DNA of 48,200 bases, from assembly GCF_003049665.1 (NCBI RefSeq), contig NZ_PYWM01000033.1, positions 1-48,200 on the forward strand, in the 5' to 3' direction. Positions 36,343 through 44,662 of the stretch are shown here, in pieces. The first letter of the stretch is position 1. Every line of letters starts with the position of its first letter. Source of the stretch: Lysinibacillus mangiferihumi. Its GTDB lineage: Bacteria > Bacillota > Bacilli > Bacillales_A > Planococcaceae. Made by a program: the position numbers and the translations under genes. A model generated the notes under the pieces. That model was not told where the DNA came from and searched no databases. It saw only the letters and a list, made by a program, of their open reading frames with translations.

Positions 36343-37164
36343 TTAGGCTATTACTCCGGAACTTTTATATTTGGCAACTAACTCACTTAACCTTAAGACA
36401 TTTTCTTTATATGACTTAAAATCATTATTACTATATTCCATTGTTATTCCTTTAATTGTAGGGAATGTATTTAAACATAATTCAAGTGCATTCCATTCAT
36501 CAATCTTTGTTCTGTTAGTGTCAGTGAAACCTTCTGCTCCTATATGGAGTTCTAATACTTTTACATCCTTTAAGAGTTCAACAATTTCTTTAAAAGATAC
36601 TCCTGTATTTTTAGCTGTTGTTAAACAATGTGGGATATCAAAGATAATTGGTACATCTGTGTTTAAAGATACATCCTTTAAGAGTTTATAATCACTTAAA
36701 CCATCTTCATTATTTAACGACCAATAACGAGGTCCCATTTCCATTACAACAGGAATTTCAAATCTTTCAATAAAATTCAATACCCTTTCGCCTAATCTAT
36801 CTGATAAGCTGCTATCTAGAACTGGAGGGAATATATAATTAAAATCAATACCAGTACTAGTACCTAATATGCTTACATGATCACCTAGCCAATGACAATT
36901 TAAATCCTTCGCTTGTTGAAAAATGTGATTCACTAACTTCTCATTTAAATGCTTTTCATCAGCAAGTGGTAGTAAACTACTATGAGCAACTTTAGGAATA
37001 TTAAATGGTACATTATCAAAATTAGAAGGAGGATGTACTTCTAAATAATTTAATGTTGGATCTAGTTCTTTAGCAAAATGAATAAATTCATCTTCTTCTA
37101 CCCAAGCTACTCCTACACCTAAAAACGGTATTGCATTTACTTTTTCAATAATTTTTTTATTCAT
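36343..37164 (-). CDS. DUF692/MNIO-like iron-dependent oxidative enzyme
   Basis: A 273-aa TIM-barrel protein. It opens with the family phrase FLGVGVAWVEE and LNYLEVHPPSNF, then carries ordered metal-ligand candidates: His61 (VAHSS), Asp95-His96 (LGDHVSI), Glu142 (VVMEMG), Asp176 and His179 (FDIPHC), His207 (LELHIGA), Glu243 (TMEYSND). This is the pattern of multinuclear non-haem iron oxidative enzymes such as MbnB and TglH, which alter Cys, Asp or Asn of precursor peptides. It is diverged from typical members (DIPH for DVNN). It lies 14 bp after the Asn-synthetase-like gene with GGAAGG upstream of the ATG. The substrate is unknown; the tandem small peptides nearby are the obvious candidates. 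Confidence 0.72.
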   Translation of the reverse strand: MNKKIIEKVNAIPFLGVGVAWVEEDEFIHFAKELDPTLNYLEVHPPSNFDNVPFNIPKVAHSSLLPLADEKHLNEKLVNHIFQQAKDLNCHWLGDHVSILGTSTGIDFNYIFPPVLDSSLSDRLGERVLNFIERFEIPVVMEMGPRYWSLNNEDGLSDYKLLKDVSLNTDVPIIFDIPHCLTTAKNTGVSFKEIVELLKDVKVLELHIGAEGFTDTNRTKIDEWNALELCLNTFPTIKGITMEYSNNDFKSYKENVLRLSELVAKYKSSGVIA

Positions 37165-37178
37165 AATTGACCTTCCTT

Positions 37179-38945
37179 TTATACAATTCTAATTGAATTT
37201 TTTTCACACCAAAGAGATACTGAAAATATATACCAAATAGTTTTAAATTTAGCATATAAAACAATACTTTCTTTAGACTTATCCATTAAATTTTGTTTAC
37301 TTTCAAAACAATCAATTATTTCCTTTGTATTGATATACTCTTTAAGAGGACCATTAATGATTTGGTTCAATGCAACCTTTGATAATTCACCATATTTCAT
37401 CCAAAAAAATACTGGATGAGGGAACCCACATTTTTTTCGATTATTAATTACAGATGGTAAATACTCTTTGCTTAGATTTCTAATTAGCTCTTTGTTCTTA
37501 TCAGGTAATTCGCTAAAAGCTTTTTTAATTAAAGATTGGTCTAACAAAGGTACTCGACATTCAACACCCGAGTACATAGTACCAAGATCTACTCTTGGTA
37601 GAGCATCCGCTTCTAAGTGAAGCATACCAAAATGTCTTAATCCATGACTAAGTTCTTTCTTCCCAGTGAATTCTTCTATTATTCTTTTTCTTTTTTTCTT
37701 AGCCTTACAAGAAATCTCATCTACATTACAATTTTCAAAATTTAAAAATTCACTAACAAATGGCATTCTCATCCATTCATCAAATTCTTCTACACTGGAT
37801 GCATGCAACCACTCATAACTACCGAATACTTCGTCACTCCCTGTACCAGATAATGAGGTAATTATTCCTTTGGAGTGCATCTCTTTCCCTAAACGATGAT
37901 ACGCTACTATAGTAGGATCCATAGACATTCCATCTTGCTTAGAAATAGCAGTTGGTAAAATTTCTAAAAATTCCTTTTCAGTTAATGTAATTTCATGCAA
38001 AGGGATTGAAAAATGATTACATACATATTTGCTGAAGGGTAACTCTGAAAATGAATATTCTCCGAAACTTTCATACTGTAAAGTAAAAGCCTCTATTGTC
38101 GCCCCTTCATTAATGCATTTAGCCATAACTGCACTTGAATCGACACCACCAGATAAAAGCATCCCCATTTTAGTACCTTTTTCAATATTATTATTTATAG
38201 ATTTAGCAAAAATTTCTTCTAAAGTACTATTAGGGTTAGAATCGTTATTATATTCTTTACGTTGCTGGTATATAGTTTGTATTGTATTACTTTTCAAATC
38301 GTACTCTAATAATTCCCCAGGGCTAAGTTTCTTTATGTTTCCTATTAAAGTTTGTGGTTCTAAAATTGTATTGCGATACAATAAGTATTCTATTAAAACT
38401 TCTGATTTCACATAAATGTCCGCACTACATTTTTTTAGCACATTTAATAAAGATGGGAATTCTGATGAAAAAACTAAATTACCATGCATTGATAAAGAGA
38501 AATAAAGTGGTTTGATTCCCGGATAATCTCTGTACAGATATATTTTATTTTCAAGTACATTAAAAGCAGCAATGGCAAACATACCATTTAATTTTTTTAA
38601 AAAGTCTATTCCTTCTTCTTCTAAACCTACAGAAATAGTTTCAGTGTCCGACAGTGTATTCCAATCTTTAAATTTTAACTTTTGCCTTAACCATTCATGA
38701 TTAGTTACTTCTCCATTAAATACCAAAATCCAATTATTAGAATTAGAAAAATAAGGTTGATTTGCAATAGCCCTATGGTCTTTTACAGCTAGCCTTGATG
38801 AATATAAAATAAGGTGATTTTGAATTATATAATTCTGATAGTCAGGTCCCCTATGTGCTAAAGTTTCTTCAATAAGATTAATAAACGAATCAGAATTAAT
38901 ACTTTCTTTCACATTATTTCCTATTATTCCAAAAATTCCGCACAT
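37179..38945 (-). CDS. Asparagine-synthetase-like amide-forming enzyme
   Basis: About 588 aa with both domains of glutamine-dependent Asn synthetases. The mature N-terminus starts MCGIFGIIGN with the catalytic Cys2, followed by AHRGPDYQ, SSRLAVKD and FNGEVTNHEWLR of the glutaminase half. The C-terminal half has the ATP loop GMLLSGGVDSSAVMAK, SGTGSDEVFGSYEW and VECRVPLLDQSL. It uses ATP to activate a carboxylate and adds ammonia, or closes an amide. In peptide clusters such homologues act as lasso cyclases or amidate Asp/Glu. The true start is the ATG before Cys2 at 38945; the frame is open to 38993. It overlaps the arginase stop by 22 bp. No lasso protease is present. Confidence 0.88.
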   Translation of the reverse strand: MCGIFGIIGNNVKESINSDSFINLIEETLAHRGPDYQNYIIQNHLILYSSRLAVKDHRAIANQPYFSNSNNWILVFNGEVTNHEWLRQKLKFKDWNTLSDTETISVGLEEEGIDFLKKLNGMFAIAAFNVLENKIYLYRDYPGIKPLYFSLSMHGNLVFSSEFPSLLNVLKKCSADIYVKSEVLIEYLLYRNTILEPQTLIGNIKKLSPGELLEYDLKSNTIQTIYQQRKEYNNDSNPNSTLEEIFAKSINNNIEKGTKMGMLLSGGVDSSAVMAKCINEGATIEAFTLQYESFGEYSFSELPFSKYVCNHFSIPLHEITLTEKEFLEILPTAISKQDGMSMDPTIVAYHRLGKEMHSKGIITSLSGTGSDEVFGSYEWLHASSVEEFDEWMRMPFVSEFLNFENCNVDEISCKAKKKRKRIIEEFTGKKELSHGLRHFGMLHLEADALPRVDLGTMYSGVECRVPLLDQSLIKKAFSELPDKNKELIRNLSKEYLPSVINNRKKCGFPHPVFFWMKYGELSKVALNQIINGPLKEYINTKEIIDCFESKQNLMDKSKESIVLYAKFKTIWYIFSVSLWCEKNSIRIV

Positions 38946-40090
38946 ATTTCTTCTCTGCTTTCTTCGTATTTTCGCAAACATAACCCAAGACAAATTAATA
39001 ATAACCTTAAAACTATTTGTCCAGTAATAAATCCTACATCTTTATCAGGGTTATATTCCGTAATATCACCACAATAAATATTCGTTATTTTGTTTAATTC
39101 ATACAATTCTTCCTCAAGTTTCTCTAACGTATTTCCTTTCGGTACAGGAGTTGATACTCCTGGAGCTATGCTAAAATCGAGATAATCTAAATCAATTGAG
39201 CAATATACTATTGTATTTTTAAAGACTGAAGATGCTATTTCTTTTACAGAATTTACATACTTAATTTTATTAATATTAAAACTGCTGTTACTTAAAGAGA
39301 GTACACCCCTTCTTCCAACCTGAAATATATTTTTTACCTCATCAAATTCTGAAATTCTGGCAATAAAGTTAGAGTTATCAATAAACTCTTTATTATTCCC
39401 AGCATCAACATGTGCATCAAAATAAACTAATGTAATATTAGTATTACCTGTATTTATGAGTGATTTTATTCCCCCATATGTAATTGAATGATCTCCCCCA
39501 ATCATCCAAAATTTATCACTAACTTCTTTATTTTGAGCAATATTTCTTGCTAATAACTCCAAGAAATTTTTTTCTGTTAATTTGTCATCTATATAAAAGC
39601 TATTTAAATTAGTTCCATTCAAAAGTTTATATTTACTATTCCAAAGGTCATTAACTAACCAACCCTCTATACCATTTAAATTCGAGTTTAAACTAGTCTC
39701 ATACGCTTCACTTAACCTTCTTATAACATCTGGTCCTTTTCTCGAACCTAGTGATATGTTATTCCCGCTATCATAACCAACTAGTATTATTGATCCATCA
39801 ACTGAATGATTAGAGACATTTACTGTATCTCCAAACATTGTAATGGGATTCAAAATTTGTATTGGTTTATCTAACTCCCTAAAAACCCCATTAATTTTCA
39901 TTAGTTTTTTTATTTCATTGGAATCCAATTTATCTAAAAGGAAATCTGGAAATTCTTTTCCTAAGAATTCTCGTAAATAATACCAAGTGTCTTTTAGAAA
40001 CCAACACTTCAAATTATTCTGATTATTTTTCAATAAAACTAAGTTATTTTCGTGTTTTATAGCATGTAACCTAGAACTAATATAATACAT
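38924..40090 (-). CDS. Arginase/agmatinase (ureohydrolase) family enzyme with N-terminal extension
   Basis: A 388-aa manganese hydrolase. Metal-binding motifs are complete: GGDHS (residues 198-202), DAHVD (225-229) and DLDYLD (300-305), followed by SIAPGVSTPVP. Residues 1-95 are an extra, mainly helical part not found in ordinary arginases, possibly a peptide-binding domain. Arginases turn Arg into ornithine and urea; peptide arginases doing this on RiPP precursors are known (OspR-type, enteropeptin pathway). The small peptides just upstream end with two Arg, so modification of the peptide is a fair inference. GGAGGATA precedes the ATG. Confidence 0.86.
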   Translation of the reverse strand: MYYISSRLHAIKHENNLVLLKNNQNNLKCWFLKDTWYYLREFLGKEFPDFLLDKLDSNEIKKLMKINGVFRELDKPIQILNPITMFGDTVNVSNHSVDGSIILVGYDSGNNISLGSRKGPDVIRRLSEAYETSLNSNLNGIEGWLVNDLWNSKYKLLNGTNLNSFYIDDKLTEKNFLELLARNIAQNKEVSDKFWMIGGDHSITYGGIKSLINTGNTNITLVYFDAHVDAGNNKEFIDNSNFIARISEFDEVKNIFQVGRRGVLSLSNSSFNINKIKYVNSVKEIASSVFKNTIVYCSIDLDYLDFSIAPGVSTPVPKGNTLEKLEEELYELNKITNIYCGDITEYNPDKDVGFITGQIVLRLLLICLGLCLRKYEESREEICAEFLE

Positions 40091-40151
40091 ATAGAGTTAT
40101 CCTCCATGAATATATATAACCCACTGGACAACAGTTGATTGGTGCTAACTA

Positions 40152-40292
40152 TTAATTGTCAACACGGTCTCTTAGAAGAGGTCCTAAAATTGAATCCGGA
40201 ATTTCACTTTCTACATCGCTTTCTGAAAAGAAATTTGGTGTGATCTCTTCTTCTAATTCTTTTAGTTTTTCTTCAACTTTTTTATTATCCAT
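40152..40292 (-). CDS. RiPP precursor-like peptide, copy A (46 aa)
   Basis: A short gene with a strong AGGAGGGA ribosome site 5 bases before the ATG. The product is MDNKKVEEKLKELEEE, then ITPNFFSESDVESE, then IPDSILGPLLRDRVDN. The N-terminal half is a charged amphipathic helix, as in leader peptides; the C-terminal 16 residues, with two Arg, three Asp and a final Asn, could be the core. It is almost identical to copy B. No Cys, Ser/Thr-rich or Gly-rich core is present, so lanthipeptide, thiazole or sactipeptide types do not fit. The role is inferred from repetition and neighbours. Confidence 0.8.
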   Translation of the reverse strand: MDNKKVEEKLKELEEEITPNFFSESDVESEIPDSILGPLLRDRVDN

Positions 40293-40328
40293 GATTTCCC
40301 TCCTTCTCGTAATGTTTTATTAAGCACT

Positions 40329-40475
40329 TTAATTATCTACACGATCTCTTAAAAGCGGTCCTAAAATTGAATCTGGAATTTCACTTTCTACATCGCTTTC
40401 TGAAAAGAAATTCGGTGTAATCTCTTCTTCTAGTTCTTTTAGTTTTTCTTCAATTTTTTTATTGTCCATCATCAT
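40329..40475 (-). CDS. RiPP precursor-like peptide, copy B (48 aa)
   Basis: The same peptide as copy A apart from two extra Met at the start and Ile for Val at the position after KK. Ribosome site AGGAGG lies 6 bases before the first of three ATG codons; the frame is open to 40511 but those codons have no site. The DNA differs from copy A at scattered, mostly silent positions, so the protein sequence is being kept by selection. The C-terminus is again IPDSILGPLLRDRVDN. Confidence 0.82.
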   Translation of the reverse strand: MMMDNKKIEEKLKELEEEITPNFFSESDVESEIPDSILGPLLRDRVDN

Positions 40476-40512
40476 AAATTTCCTCCTCATTTGTAAAGCT
40501 TTATTAAACATT

Positions 40513-40651
40513 TTAACTATCTACTCAGTCTCTTGAATGAAGACCTAAAATGAAATCCGGAACTTCTCATTTTATATCACTTTCTGAAAAAATATGGTGT
40601 AATCTCTTTTTCCAGCTCTTCTAGTATTTCTTCAACTTTTTTATTGTCCAG
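40513..40651 (-). pseudogene. Decayed third copy of the precursor peptide gene
   Basis: Minus-strand sequence from LDNKKVEEILEELEKEITP to a degenerate PDFILGLHSRD: clearly a copy of the two genes next to it, but the ATG has become CTG, one base is missing near the FFSES segment (reading then hits TGA), and in-frame stops follow. No ribosome site remains. Confidence 0.85.
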
Positions 40652-40671
40652 TGAGGCTATAACAAAGTGAA

Positions 40672-41460
40672 TTATTTAATACCAAAAAATTTATTTAATA
40701 AATCTTTGTCAATTACATTTAAATCATTAGTTAATATTCCTATATTATTAGCTTGTTCAAAAAATTGTAACTCGCTACTATCTATAGTCCTATTTCCTTC
40801 ATTCTTCAACAAAGTTAACACTCTGTATGTAGATTCATCAATTCTGTAAACTTTGCCTTTCGACCCTACAACATAATATTCAATATTGCGATTAATATTG
40901 TTATTATTTTCAAGGATATTCAGCACACCATACTCACTTTTTATTAACGAAACATTTTGAGCAAGATATAGTGGTTTACTAAAATCATAGACTTTTTTAT
41001 TCGAAGGAATATAAGAAGCTTTAAAAATACAATACTCCAATTCACTTAACTCTTTAATATAAATAGGAATATCAACATTATTAACAATATAATTATAAAA
41101 AGAAGTCCCCTTCTCAGAACCCTTTCCAAATCCAGCTGGATGCTCTAAACTACAATTTACATCCCATAAATAATCTGAAGATAAATACTCTTGAAAAAAT
41201 TTATTATAAATAAACTCATCTGTCGGATTCATTTCATTCAATTTTTCAATAGTTTTTTTGAATATAGGGGCAACCATTTTTAATATTTGCTTCCAACGCC
41301 CTCTTTTTTCAGCATTTAATGAATCTACATTTATATTTAATATTTCTTCATAGTTATTCTGTTTTATCATTTCTGTAAAAGGACTATTAGGATCATCAAT
41401 TTTCCATTGAGGATCAATACTTAAACGTACTAGTATGTCTTGCTTTTTCAATTTCTCCAT
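40672..41460 (-). CDS. Unrecognised protein, probable peptide-binding partner
   Basis: I do not recognise this 262-aa protein. It is soluble, with no signal or membrane segment. The first part is helical (DPNSPFTEMIKQNNYEEIL, and KRGRWKQILKMVAPIF with basic residues); the last 60 residues (KVYRIDESTYRVLTLLKNEGNR...SSELQFFEQANNIGIL) look like a winged-helix or PqqD-like domain, used by many peptide-modifying systems to hold leader peptides. It starts at the stop of the TIM-barrel gene (TAATG) and lies directly before the small peptides. MNIO enzymes usually need a partner protein, and this is a candidate. Confidence 0.55.
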   Translation of the reverse strand: MEKLKKQDILVRLSIDPQWKIDDPNSPFTEMIKQNNYEEILNINVDSLNAEKRGRWKQILKMVAPIFKKTIEKLNEMNPTDEFIYNKFFQEYLSSDYLWDVNCSLEHPAGFGKGSEKGTSFYNYIVNNVDIPIYIKELSELEYCIFKASYIPSNKKVYDFSKPLYLAQNVSLIKSEYGVLNILENNNNINRNIEYYVVGSKGKVYRIDESTYRVLTLLKNEGNRTIDSSELQFFEQANNIGILTNDLNVIDKDLLNKFFGIK

Positions 41461-42221
41461 TATAAATCACCTCTAATTTTATTAAGCTTTCTTAAATCAT
41501 TGATAATTTGGTTATCTGATGATAGATGATCTGTTTTCAAAATAGGAAAGGTATTTCGAAAATACTTTTTATATGTTAACCAAACATCTTCCTTAATCTC
41601 AGTACATGCGCAAGTCATATAAATACCCGATTCATCAAAACGATAAGATTCTAACCATATAATATCTACAATCTCACTAATAGATTTAAAAGATAAACTA
41701 TTTATATTTTGTTGAAGATTCGAATTTTTCAGATCACACATAATCTCAGCAAGGTCTATTGAAATCTTGCTTGATGTTAAACTCCTTAGATTTTTAAGAA
41801 GTTTAATGTAGTTTGCGATTGGTAGCCAAGGAGTTCTAATTGGATGAAATGCAATTTTTATCTCATTCAAATTAGCAAACTCTTCTACGCGTTTCACTTG
41901 ATTATTATTGATTTCTGGTAATTCTATTCCTTTAGGATCAAAGTAACTCTCTCCATGTCCCCAAATACCCAATTTAAAAATGATTAGTCTTGGATTGAAA
42001 TATTTAATGGTCCGCTTCACTTCATTTAGCATATTTTCATGATTATTCCACGGTAGTGTAAATATAGGTTTAACAAGCTCATTACTTCTTAATTTTACAG
42101 ACTCTCTTTCTCTTCCCGTTAGAGGAATGCTTACAACAATTGATTCGGAGGAATCTTCTATCAACTTAGCTTGTCTTACTATTTCATCTGAATCCTCTAA
42201 AAAGATAGCACAGCCTTTCAC
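41460..42221 (-). CDS. Xylose-isomerase-like TIM-barrel protein
   Basis: About 253 aa. The order of segments resembles sugar isomerase/AP-endonuclease-2-type barrels: LIIFKLGIWGHGESYFDP, IKIAFHPIRTPWLP (His), KISIDLAEIMCD (Asp, Glu), DIIWLESYRF (Glu), ILKTDHLSSD (Asp-His). MNIO enzymes belong to the same fold, so this may be a second, diverged metal enzyme or partner of the one at 36343. No close family is recognised. The start is taken as GTG at 42221, because GGGGTGGGGG precedes it; a GTG at 42233 overlaps that site. It is the first gene of the cluster. Confidence 0.6.
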   Translation of the reverse strand: MKGCAIFLEDSDEIVRQAKLIEDSSESIVVSIPLTGRERESVKLRSNELVKPIFTLPWNNHENMLNEVKRTIKYFNPRLIIFKLGIWGHGESYFDPKGIELPEINNNQVKRVEEFANLNEIKIAFHPIRTPWLPIANYIKLLKNLRSLTSSKISIDLAEIMCDLKNSNLQQNINSLSFKSISEIVDIIWLESYRFDESGIYMTCACTEIKEDVWLTYKKYFRNTFPILKTDHLSSDNQIINDLRKLNKIRGDL

Positions 42222-42844
42222 ATGTACCCCCACCCCTTTGAATAAATTTCAATAACTAGAAAATATTGTAACAAAAATAGAATCAAATTTCTAAATTATT
42301 TTAATTTAAATAAAAAATATATACATAGTGTAAAACGTATAATAACCTAATATATCCATAATTTGAATTAAAATCAAGGAATGATCCATTTCAAAAAACA
42401 ACTCTTCTTTGTAAACTTTGTACGGGTTACATCACGCGCATTGCGCTATCCTATTAAATTAAAGAATGAATGTTAGAGTTATTTTGGAAAGACTTAGAAA
42501 TACTGCTGATATGCTTGAAGGAGTAGATGGATATGCTTTAGAAGAAAAAGAAATGGATTTTGTATCTTTATTCAGTTAATGATTATAGGTAACTGGGACA
42601 AGAACTGCGCTAATCATTAAATCAATGAACGATAAACGTTGCTGATATACTGTGAAAACGATGCAAAGTACAACAACAGGTAGAACGAAAATCCCATCAT
42701 ATCAATCCTTTAAAGGGTTTATCGTATTTTTAAACTGTGCAAGATAATGCATATAATTACTTAATCTTGGGGCGAATTGGAGCTGAAAAATTTTGCTTGG
42801 CAGCGTATAAATGGGAATAGATAATGTATTTTGAAATTATATAA
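42222..42844. other. AT-rich upstream region of the peptide cluster
   Basis: Holds the promoter region of the cluster, but no strong -35/-10 pair is seen on the minus strand. A plus-strand frame of 37 codons (42466-42579) starts MNVRVILERLRNTADMLEGV but has no ribosome site and no family I recognise; it may be a gene fragment. Nothing else is evident. Confidence 0.4.
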
Positions 42845-43215
42845 AGGTTATATGTCCCATTTTACCCGTAAGCCCATTTTCGCCTTTTATAACACACCCT
42901 TCAGCTATACTTCCACTACCTATTCCTGTTACTAACGTAATTAACATCACATTAACTTGCTCCTGGGCAGAACCTTTCCACAGCTTTTCAATAGTAGCTA
43001 TATTTGCATCATTGTTTCAAACAACTGGAACTCTGATTTTATCCTGTAACCTATCTTTTTAAAAATAATCCTAAGTTTGCAGATACTTACACAACCGCTT
43101 TCTATTCTAATAATTCATGAACTCCCACCCCTATTCCGATTATCTCTTTTTTATTTCTTTTTGCGTTATTAGCATTTGTTCAATTGACCTGTCTCCCTCG
43201 CTAGCTGGTCTTAAT
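42845..43215 (-). pseudogene. ROK-family sugar kinase, broken
   Basis: Minus-strand reading gives IIGIGVGV, then after stops RVPVV*NNDANIATIEKLWKG and ITLVTGIGSGSIAEG, ENGLTGKMGHIT. This is the glucokinase/ROK core (VVENDANVAA, TLGTGVGGG, GAAGEIGHI) with several stop codons and lost ends. It is a dead gene. Confidence 0.75.
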
Positions 43216-43639
43216 TATTAGGTTGAAAAAGTCGAAAACGTTGAAATACAAATTGTGTTGATTGTACATAAAAAAACCTCCTCTAAGTTTTCATTTTTAT
43301 ACTAACTTAAAAGAGGTATTAAAAATAATTTAAACTAGCTTAAATACACGGCTAAGGTCGCCGTCTTTCATCTTTTATCGTCAATATTATTGCTTGTTCG
43401 TTTTTCCAATAGCCCTTCATCACACCTTACCTCTGACGATGACTTCCCCCAACAGATATACCATCATGTGATACTCCATCACCTAACTCATCAACAATTT
43501 TCACTTTCGTATCAATCATTGCATTACCTGCTTTTTCTTTTAAACGATATTTTTCTTAATCAGGTAAATCTTGATATTGAGGTCGAATACGCAAAATCGT
43601 ACTTGCCCTCGGAAATATGGAACATTTTATACCTATCCT
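43216..43639. other. Decayed spacer before the thiamine operon
   Basis: A hairpin (ACCTC...CTAAGTT facing AACTTAAAAGAGGT) spans about 43271-43320. Farther on, the minus strand reads KYRLKEKAGNAMIDTKVKIVDELGDG in pieces interrupted by stops, so a second dead gene of unknown type is likely. No intact gene is seen. Confidence 0.4.
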
Positions 43640-44662
43640 TCATCCAAAATATTGATAATAGATTTTCTTCGCTTCTACAATATCATTGGTCCCATGAATT
43701 AATACACGTCCATCCCGAAAAAGAATAATCTGATTTTGATTAACTTGAAAATGAATTAAATATGGATTTGACTTCAAATGTTGAACATGTGGAGCCAGGT
43801 TCTTTTCAAACTCAATAATATTAACTAACTTTGGTTTTGCAGGACGAATTTGAACTGTATTACGACCGCATAGTACCGCAACCTTTGTTATTGATTCTTT
43901 CGTTAAATATGGATAGGTTGGGTTTAATCCACAAGTCAAACATGTAGACTTTTTTAAACCTTTTACATTGATCTTTGTTTGCTCGTTTTTCCACAAATCA
44001 AATGCCAATAATTCTTTTCGGAGTGCTTCACAATCTTCCACTAAGATTTTCAATGCTTCTACCATTTGATGTGACACAACTTGTGTAACTGTAGGTGCAA
44101 TAATTCCTACAGTATCACAAGTTGTCCCTCCAAATAATGGAATGATTTCCATCAAACAGTGTAGGCAAGGTGTTTCATGCGGCAAAATGGTATATGTAAT
44201 ACCATAGCTACCTACACATGCTCCGTAAATCCATGGAATTTCATACTTGACTGCAAAATCATTTAGTAAGAAACGTGTTTCAAAATTATCTGTTGCATCG
44301 ATGATTAGATCTACATCTTGAAACGCTAAAAGTTCAGATGACGAAATGTCTTGAACAAACGCTTCAATCAGCACATCACGATTAATTTTCTCTAATCTTT
44401 GTTTAGCAGCAACAGCTTTTGGCAAATGTTGAAACACATCTTCTTCACTGTATAGTTGTTGGCGTTGTAAATTTGACCAATCTACATAATCTCGATCCAC
44501 TATGGATAACTTACCTATTCCTGCACGTACAAGTATTTCGGCATTGCTACTACCTAATGCTCCTGCTCCAACAATAAGTACGTGTTTTTGTCGAATTTTT
44601 TTTTGACCAACTTGTCCTATAAATGAAAATAGTTCCTGTCTTGAATAGCGATTAGTCAACAA
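43640..44662 (-). CDS. thiF: ThiF/MoeB-family sulfur-carrier adenylyltransferase
   Basis: A 340-aa E1-like enzyme that adenylates the C-terminal Gly of ThiS during thiazole synthesis. Seen: the nucleotide loop [50 protein letters not shown], and four zinc Cys in CLHCLME and CLTCGL. It overlaps the thiG stop by 11 bp and ends the operon. Confidence 0.92.
   Translation of the reverse strand: MLTNRYSRQELFSFIGQVGQKKIRQKHVLIVGAGALGSSNAEILVRAGIGKLSIVDRDYVDWSNLQRQQLYSEEDVFQHLPKAVAAKQRLEKINRDVLIEAFVQDISSSELLAFQDVDLIIDATDNFETRFLLNDFAVKYEIPWIYGACVGSYGITYTILPHETPCLHCLMEIIPLFGGTTCDTVGIIAPTVTQVVSHQMVEALKILVEDCEALRKELLAFDLWKNEQTKINVKGLKKSTCLTCGLNPTYPYLTKESITKVAVLCGRNTVQIRPAKPKLVNIIEFEKNLAPHVQHLKSNPYLIHFQVNQNQIILFRDGRVLIHGTNDIVEAKKIYYQYFG

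Larger units (their letters stand above)
40152..40651 (-). repeat. Tandem triplication of a ~180-bp unit
   Basis: Three units (starts at 40292, 40475, 40651) at a period of about 180 bp, each with a small gene and its spacer. Two are intact and one is decayed. Spacers also resemble each other, which points to duplication of the whole unit. Confidence 0.85.

Noticed and set aside
38924..40292. Lasso peptide cluster
   Set aside because: The Asn-synthetase homologue is present, but there is no B1/B2 protein, and the precursor has no clear Gly-start ring with Asp/Glu at 7-9.
40152..40651. CRISPR array
   Set aside because: The repeats are about 180 bp long, coding, and have no short spacer pattern.
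43390..43728. Plus-strand frame of 112 codons
   Set aside because: No ribosome site, no family resemblance, and it overlaps the end of thiF and a relic on the other strand.
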